DNA from: Zhongshania marina | Lineage (GTDB): Bacteria; Pseudomonadota; Gammaproteobacteria; Pseudomonadales; Spongiibacteraceae | NCBI RefSeq assembly: GCF_002915595.1 | Contig: NZ_PQGG01000038.1 | Span: 1 to 64,000, forward strand | DNA: 64,000 bases | Direction of reading: 5' to 3' | Part shown: positions 59,992 to 64,000 of the stretch, one piece after another | Layout: each line of letters starts with the position of its first letter | Numbering within the stretch: the stretch's first letter is position 1 | Notes under the pieces: generated by a model | Told to the model about the DNA's origin: nothing | Database searches by the model: none | What the model saw: only the letters and a program-made list of their open reading frames with translations | Translations under genes and position numbers: made by a program

Positions 59992-61020
59992 TCAACCTGT
60001 GTGATAGATCAGTTCTTTTCCACGGCGTATGCAGCATTTATGCTTTCGCCAAAAATTCCATACGTACTGTGTTTTTGTATCTCTTTTTCCGGCAGAAGGC
60101 TCGCCGCCATATGGGAACTTAGTGCAGTCGTTTTCCACGTCTGGGTACAGCATCTGGAAAACACCTGTACGTTCATCAGATTCTGATAGAGGTCCCGGTG
60201 GCCAATAGCCTTTACCCGATGGTGCTGTCACTTCGCGATATATGTGCCCTTGGGAAGGCCGTGTGACAATATGTGCAACTCGATAAATACCCAAAACTGA
60301 AGACTTGAATGTGTCCTGCTGTGTCGTCATGGATGTTCTTGGATAAATAGGTCCATAGTTATTTGTTGGTGAACCTAAATCATAAATTCCAAACCCCAAT
60401 CCTTGCGGATAAAAGACCTCTGGAATGCCCCAGCGCCATGAAACAGCATCGAGGTTGGAAATATAATATGGAAGAAGTGGTGTTGCATCTGGATAGCAAA
60501 CGAGGCCCCAAAGAGAGTTCGCGAGTACCATGTATGCAGTAATAGCAGGGTTTCCGTAAGCATCTACACTACGATGGTGTAGGTTAGCGTGTTGACCCTT
60601 GTGCCCAGGAGACGTGAATCCGCCATGAAGATTAAAAGCAGATAAATTAAATCCTTCTACTGCCGATATTAATGTTTTTACAAAGCTAGAGTCTGGAGAT
60701 GCTTGAAGAGCTTCATTGGCAACCTCCGTTTCACCCCAAGGTTCATCTTCGCCATAGTTGTAAGCTTGCATTGTGAGTTCAGGGACAAAGTTTTCTACTT
60801 TTGTTGAGACATCGAATGTGCAAATAAACGTCGCGCATGACATCCAAAGACAGATCCCCTTAAGCTCCCAATCCATGCACGACAAAGCTGCAGCCATTGT
60901 GTGAGTCGTTATTTCAGCGGTGTTAATTACACCATTCCCAGAATCAGCTGAGGCCCTAGAGGAAATGCTCATAATGGCGATAACAAGGTAAAACAGATAT
61001 TTGCGAGCTACGCTTTTCAT
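59992..61020 (-). CDS. traU: TraU-family conjugation protein (PFL_4710 family)
   Basis: 342 aa with a signal peptide. TraU-like Cys-rich periplasmic protein: SCMDWELKGICLWMSC near residue 50, ANSLWGLVCYPDATPLLPYYISNLDAVSWRWGIPE, and a C-terminal MLYPDVENDCTKFPYG ending in KCC. Conserved Trp and Cys suggest disulfide-linked folding. Required for DNA transfer in F-like and ICE systems. Overlaps the upstream gene by 4 bp (ATGA). Confidence 0.85.
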   Translation of the reverse strand: MKSVARKYLFYLVIAIMSISSRASADSGNGVINTAEITTHTMAAALSCMDWELKGICLWMSCATFICTFDVSTKVENFVPELTMQAYNYGEDEPWGETEVANEALQASPDSSFVKTLISAVEGFNLSAFNLHGGFTSPGHKGQHANLHHRSVDAYGNPAITAYMVLANSLWGLVCYPDATPLLPYYISNLDAVSWRWGIPEVFYPQGLGFGIYDLGSPTNNYGPIYPRTSMTTQQDTFKSSVLGIYRVAHIVTRPSQGHIYREVTAPSGKGYWPPGPLSESDERTGVFQMLYPDVENDCTKFPYGGEPSAGKRDTKTQYVWNFWRKHKCCIRRGKELIYHTG

Positions 61021-61457
61021 CGATTCACCTCTCTGCTATAGATTCCTACAGCTTCTTTAAGGGACGTAACGCCATACACGACATATTTCCCATCGAAAAT
61101 AATCGCAGGAATTTTTTCTACTCTTTGCTGAACTGCATTGATGATAATTCCATTGCCTTTTTCTAAGGCCTCTTCATGACTCCGCCAGGCAGGACTATTC
61201 AAAAGCTCAAAAAAAGCTTTCTTGTACCGCTTAGGTGCAGGCCCCGGTGGCTCTCGCTTCACTAACTCGGAGACCGCTGTGTTCAATTCTGCTTTAGCAT
61301 GTGTGATGGCATCCAAATTCTGGATAGGGAGAACAATATCGCCAGGAAGATCAATATCAAGTTGAACAGGATTTGCATCATTGGTGTAAATGGCTACAGA
61401 GCCTGCAACCCCGTCTAGGCTTACCAGAGAAATCATCAGTAGAAGCACAATTCTCAT
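61017..61457 (-). CDS. ICE conjugation protein, PFL_4709 family (DUF1525)
   Basis: 146 aa with a signal peptide (MRIVLLLMISLVSLDGVAGS). The mature part is thioredoxin-like with VAIYTNDANPV at the N-terminus, a central helix of the KAELNTAVSELVKREP type, then KIPAIIFDGKYVVYGVTSLKEAVGIY, like TrbC/TraW-type proteins. 4-bp overlaps with both neighbours show a tightly coupled operon ATPase-PFL_4709-TraU. Confidence 0.8.
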   Translation of the reverse strand: MRIVLLLMISLVSLDGVAGSVAIYTNDANPVQLDIDLPGDIVLPIQNLDAITHAKAELNTAVSELVKREPPGPAPKRYKKAFFELLNSPAWRSHEEALEKGNGIIINAVQQRVEKIPAIIFDGKYVVYGVTSLKEAVGIYSREVNR

Positions 61458-64000
61458 TTTGCCTTCCTGGGTTTGGGATCTGCCGGCTTTTCACCGATAC
61501 CACGGTAGTAATCAAGCATGTTGGCAACATGCTCAGCGGCTTCGACTTCGGAGATGCCAAACTTTCGCATGTAATCCATACGCTCAGCTTTTTCGTGTTT
61601 CTCTGTCATCGCCAGACTAAGATAAATAGAGGGTGGAACACTGCGAAATAGTGCCTCGACTTTCTCAGAAAGGATGACGCCTTCGGTGTATTTTTTCGGC
61701 TCTTTACGAGCTGACAGCATCAAAAACTTTTGCTCATCCGTCAGGCTTTTAAACCTAGCAATTTCCTCGATTTCCTCTTGTGGCATAACCAAGCAGATCC
61801 ACCACTCAATCATGTTGAGCATTTTTTTCGCCGAAGCCGGGAAATCTTCCATGTTCTGCGTGGCGACCCACCACCATGCACCCAACTTCCGCCACATTTT
61901 CACGACCTTGACAACGAAAGGTGCCAAGAGCGGGTTTGTAGTGATGATGTGGCCCTCGTCGGTCAACATGACTATTGGCCGCGAATCGTGTTGGTGCTTT
62001 TCCGCGAGATTGTTTATCCGCATCATGATTGATGTATAAGAAATCGCGAGCTGGGCCCCGTAGCCTTCACGAGCAAACGTACCTAGATCCACGATGGTTA
62101 CATCAGTATCCGGCCACGCCACCCCCGGCCTGTTGAAAACTTCACCTTCAAAGCCGTCGGTGAACATACGCAGAGCTTCGCCCATGTCGTAAACGCGAGG
62201 ACGACGGGATGCAGGTAAATCCTCTGACTTAGAGAGTTCGACAAACCCCCATGCAATATCTTCGGTGAGCGTTTTGCGTCCCTCGGAGACCGCCTTTTCA
62301 GCACCTTTTAGAATAGCGTCACGGATGACCCGCCTGTCCGCTCTGGTCAGCTTTCGAGCTTCTTCCTCTTCACCACCTGTGATCATTAGGGTAGCGATAA
62401 TTTCCATCTCCCCCATAACGTCACGTTCGGCATCTTCTTCGTCATCATTAATATCTGTATCGTCAGAAAGTTGTTCTGCCAAAGCGTCCATCGCTGCTTT
62501 ATTTCTTGCTTTCTTTTGATCAGCATCATTTAACGATGAAAAATCGCCTGGCAAATGCGCCCGAATAGATTCTTCGTCCACGATAGACTGATTACCGCCT
62601 ATAGCTGAGCCCAGAAGTTCGTCGCGATCACTGGACAGGCAAAGGTGGGCATCAGCAAATGGAGGCATCGTCACGCCAGAGCCAGGCTTCAACGAAACCT
62701 TGTTAACTGTCATACCCCTTGTTTCAAAATAATCCGCTAGGAGTCCAAACGAGTTGCCAGCTTCAATGATGAACAGCCGCGGCCTAAGCATGGCCATAAT
62801 CTGAGATGACATCGACGTCAAGAAAGCCGACTTACCGGCCCCGGTTGGACCAAGCACAAGGCCGTGGGCATTCTTCTTACGGTCATCCTGATTAAAGGGG
62901 TCGATCGTTAGTGGCTCCCCGCCCCGGTTAAAGTACATCTGACCCGCGTTACCCGTTCCACGGTGTCTACCAAAGACACTTGAAAGGTTGGCAAGATGTT
63001 GTGACCAGGCTGGACGTGTCGCTTTGAAGTTCTTGTCCATCTTTGGTTCGTAGCACATGGGCAGATTGAAGAGATACGCGTCCAGCCCTAAAGACTCATC
63101 TTCCTCGCGAACCGGAGAAAGATTATTCGTCAGCAGAATGGTGCTCACTGAGTTTGTCTTTTTCCGCAGATCACGCAAATCATCGCCTCGGATGTAGACA
63201 CACATCATCGAACGATAGAGTTTATGACCGCCACCCATCAAATCCTTAGCAATTTCACACGCTTGACGGGTGCCTTCCGCCTCTACCGACTCGCCCTTAG
63301 CTTTCTCATTGATTCTGTTGACGTGGGTTTGGATCTCATCCTGAGGTGTAACAATGATCGTGGTAGCGACTATCGATCCGGCCGGAAGCTGATCCAGCAT
63401 GCAATTAGCCTGGCCACCTTTTTCGGCAGATGCCGACATGCCGGCTACCTCCCCCGCTACTTGACCAATTTTAGGGGTCCGCCTGATTTTGTTAACACGA
63501 ACGCATCGGTGAGGAAGTCCATTGAAAGTCCATGTTTGCGATTTCGCGTCGGACTTCGGCAGCTCAAAGAAAAACGATTCCGCTAGGTCGTCCCCAGCAG
63601 GGAGGTCTTCTGGGTCGGGAAACGACACCAGATTTTTAAATTCACGGCGGTCGCCATTTGTCATTTCAGGGCGAGGATTGAACCAGCCCAGCATCCAATC
63701 TTGGAACCCACTATGGTCTCCTCGTACCAACCCAATTCCAGCAGCTGCAAATGAGGTTTCCATCTTCTGCATCGTGTCATTGAGTTCTTCTTCAGGCGTC
63801 ATGCCCGCATAAGACTTCCAGCCTTTTTCAAGCCTCCGGTAGCAGATCATTTTTACGCGCCGGAGCTTGCCGCCCCAATTAGCACCAAGAACCTCTTTAT
63901 CCTCAAATAACCCCCCCTCCTTGGAGATGGAGATTAAGTGCTTTTCCACATTTTGAAGATATTCTTTGGTGTATCCTGAATCGATGCAGCTCTGATCGGG
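61454..64000 (-). CDS. conjugative transfer ATPase, PFL_4706/TraC family, 5' end outside window
   Basis: About 848 residues visible. The frame stays open to position 64000 with no stop, so the start lies beyond the window; the GTG at 63949 is not the true start. Motifs: Walker A GPTGAGKSAF after VLGLVLGPT-type strand, FIIEAGNSFGLLADYFETRG, a long acidic insert (DDTDINDDEEDAERD), VMLTDEGHIIT (Walker B), WVATQNMEDFP. VirB4/TraC ATPases power pilus assembly and DNA export; the EAGNSFG block is typical of the PFL_4706 group in type-G ICEs. Confidence 0.9.
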   Translation of the reverse strand, partial: PDQSCIDSGYTKEYLQNVEKHLISISKEGGLFEDKEVLGANWGGKLRRVKMICYRRLEKGWKSYAGMTPEEELNDTMQKMETSFAAAGIGLVRGDHSGFQDWMLGWFNPRPEMTNGDRREFKNLVSFPDPEDLPAGDDLAESFFFELPKSDAKSQTWTFNGLPHRCVRVNKIRRTPKIGQVAGEVAGMSASAEKGGQANCMLDQLPAGSIVATTIIVTPQDEIQTHVNRINEKAKGESVEAEGTRQACEIAKDLMGGGHKLYRSMMCVYIRGDDLRDLRKKTNSVSTILLTNNLSPVREEDESLGLDAYLFNLPMCYEPKMDKNFKATRPAWSQHLANLSSVFGRHRGTGNAGQMYFNRGGEPLTIDPFNQDDRKKNAHGLVLGPTGAGKSAFLTSMSSQIMAMLRPRLFIIEAGNSFGLLADYFETRGMTVNKVSLKPGSGVTMPPFADAHLCLSSDRDELLGSAIGGNQSIVDEESIRAHLPGDFSSLNDADQKKARNKAAMDALAEQLSDDTDINDDEEDAERDVMGEMEIIATLMITGGEEEEARKLTRADRRVIRDAILKGAEKAVSEGRKTLTEDIAWGFVELSKSEDLPASRRPRVYDMGEALRMFTDGFEGEVFNRPGVAWPDTDVTIVDLGTFAREGYGAQLAISYTSIMMRINNLAEKHQHDSRPIVMLTDEGHIITTNPLLAPFVVKVVKMWRKLGAWWWVATQNMEDFPASAKKMLNMIEWWICLVMPQEEIEEIARFKSLTDEQKFLMLSARKEPKKYTEGVILSEKVEALFRSVPPSIYLSLAMTEKHEKAERMDYMRKFGISEVEAAEHVANMLDYYRGIGEKPADPKPRKAK

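Overview
The window is accessory DNA of a gammaproteobacterium, probably a marine or aquatic one. It looks like the backbone of an integrative conjugative element (ICE) or large plasmid carrying several layers of cargo. The evidence is a type-G style conjugation ATPase/TraU/TraG cluster at the right end and an SXT/IncC-like ssb-recT-exonuclease-CobS-DUF3150-CobT recombination operon at the left. There are no rRNA genes, tRNA genes or housekeeping genes apart from five type II secretion genes.

Layout. (1) 0-0.5 kb: a hypothetical gene ending in an attC-like palindrome. (2) 1.6-13.0 kb: a leftward operon of SSB, RecT, YqaJ exonuclease, CobS-like AAA ATPase, WGR protein, DUF3150, CobT-like VWA protein, a primase and small proteins. 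It ends at a terminator at 1.6 kb, and most of its genes are preceded by the same CACTCAACC-type leader. (3) 13.5-17.0 kb: a rightward set with a membrane aminopropyltransferase-like protein, a two-gene Cas4-like nuclease and small membrane or secreted proteins. (4) 17.1-27.3 kb: a 2169-residue SpvB/Rhs polymorphic toxin followed by orphan Rhs tips, each with a candidate immunity gene. (5) 27.5-34.1 kb: part of a type II secretion system (GspM, GspL, GspC, GspD, GspE). (6) 34.3-35.8 kb: small secreted or membrane proteins.

(7) 36.5-51.7 kb is the most unusual part. An endonuclease I gene is split exactly at its catalytic EWEH motif. Its two halves lie 15.1 kb apart, on the same strand and in the right order, and each half carries a copy of a 17-bp repeat. 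The inserted island holds a FimB-like integrase, an MmeI-like restriction-modification enzyme behind a MatP-like DNA-binding protein, a coupled secreted HNH nuclease, ParA with a ribbon-helix-helix partner, a primase-helicase with one in-frame amber codon, and a 1032-residue protein with five tandem HTH units fused to a tyrosine recombinase. It also has a LexA-like winged-helix protein and an iteron-plus-AT-rich region that could be an origin. Five palindromes CGTTAC-NNN-GTAACG, with the geometry of the E. coli MatP site matS, sit at its control regions. The integrase is itself interrupted by a 1,621-bp transposase-less element with 27-bp inverted repeats and 8-bp target duplications.

(8) 52-56.6 kb: a DUF4942 adenine methyltransferase and four unknown genes, with two DnaA-box-like sequences. 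(9) 56.6-64 kb: a leftward conjugation operon of overlapping genes. The first gene, the transfer ATPase, runs off the right edge.

All homology calls come from reading motifs by eye; no database search was run.
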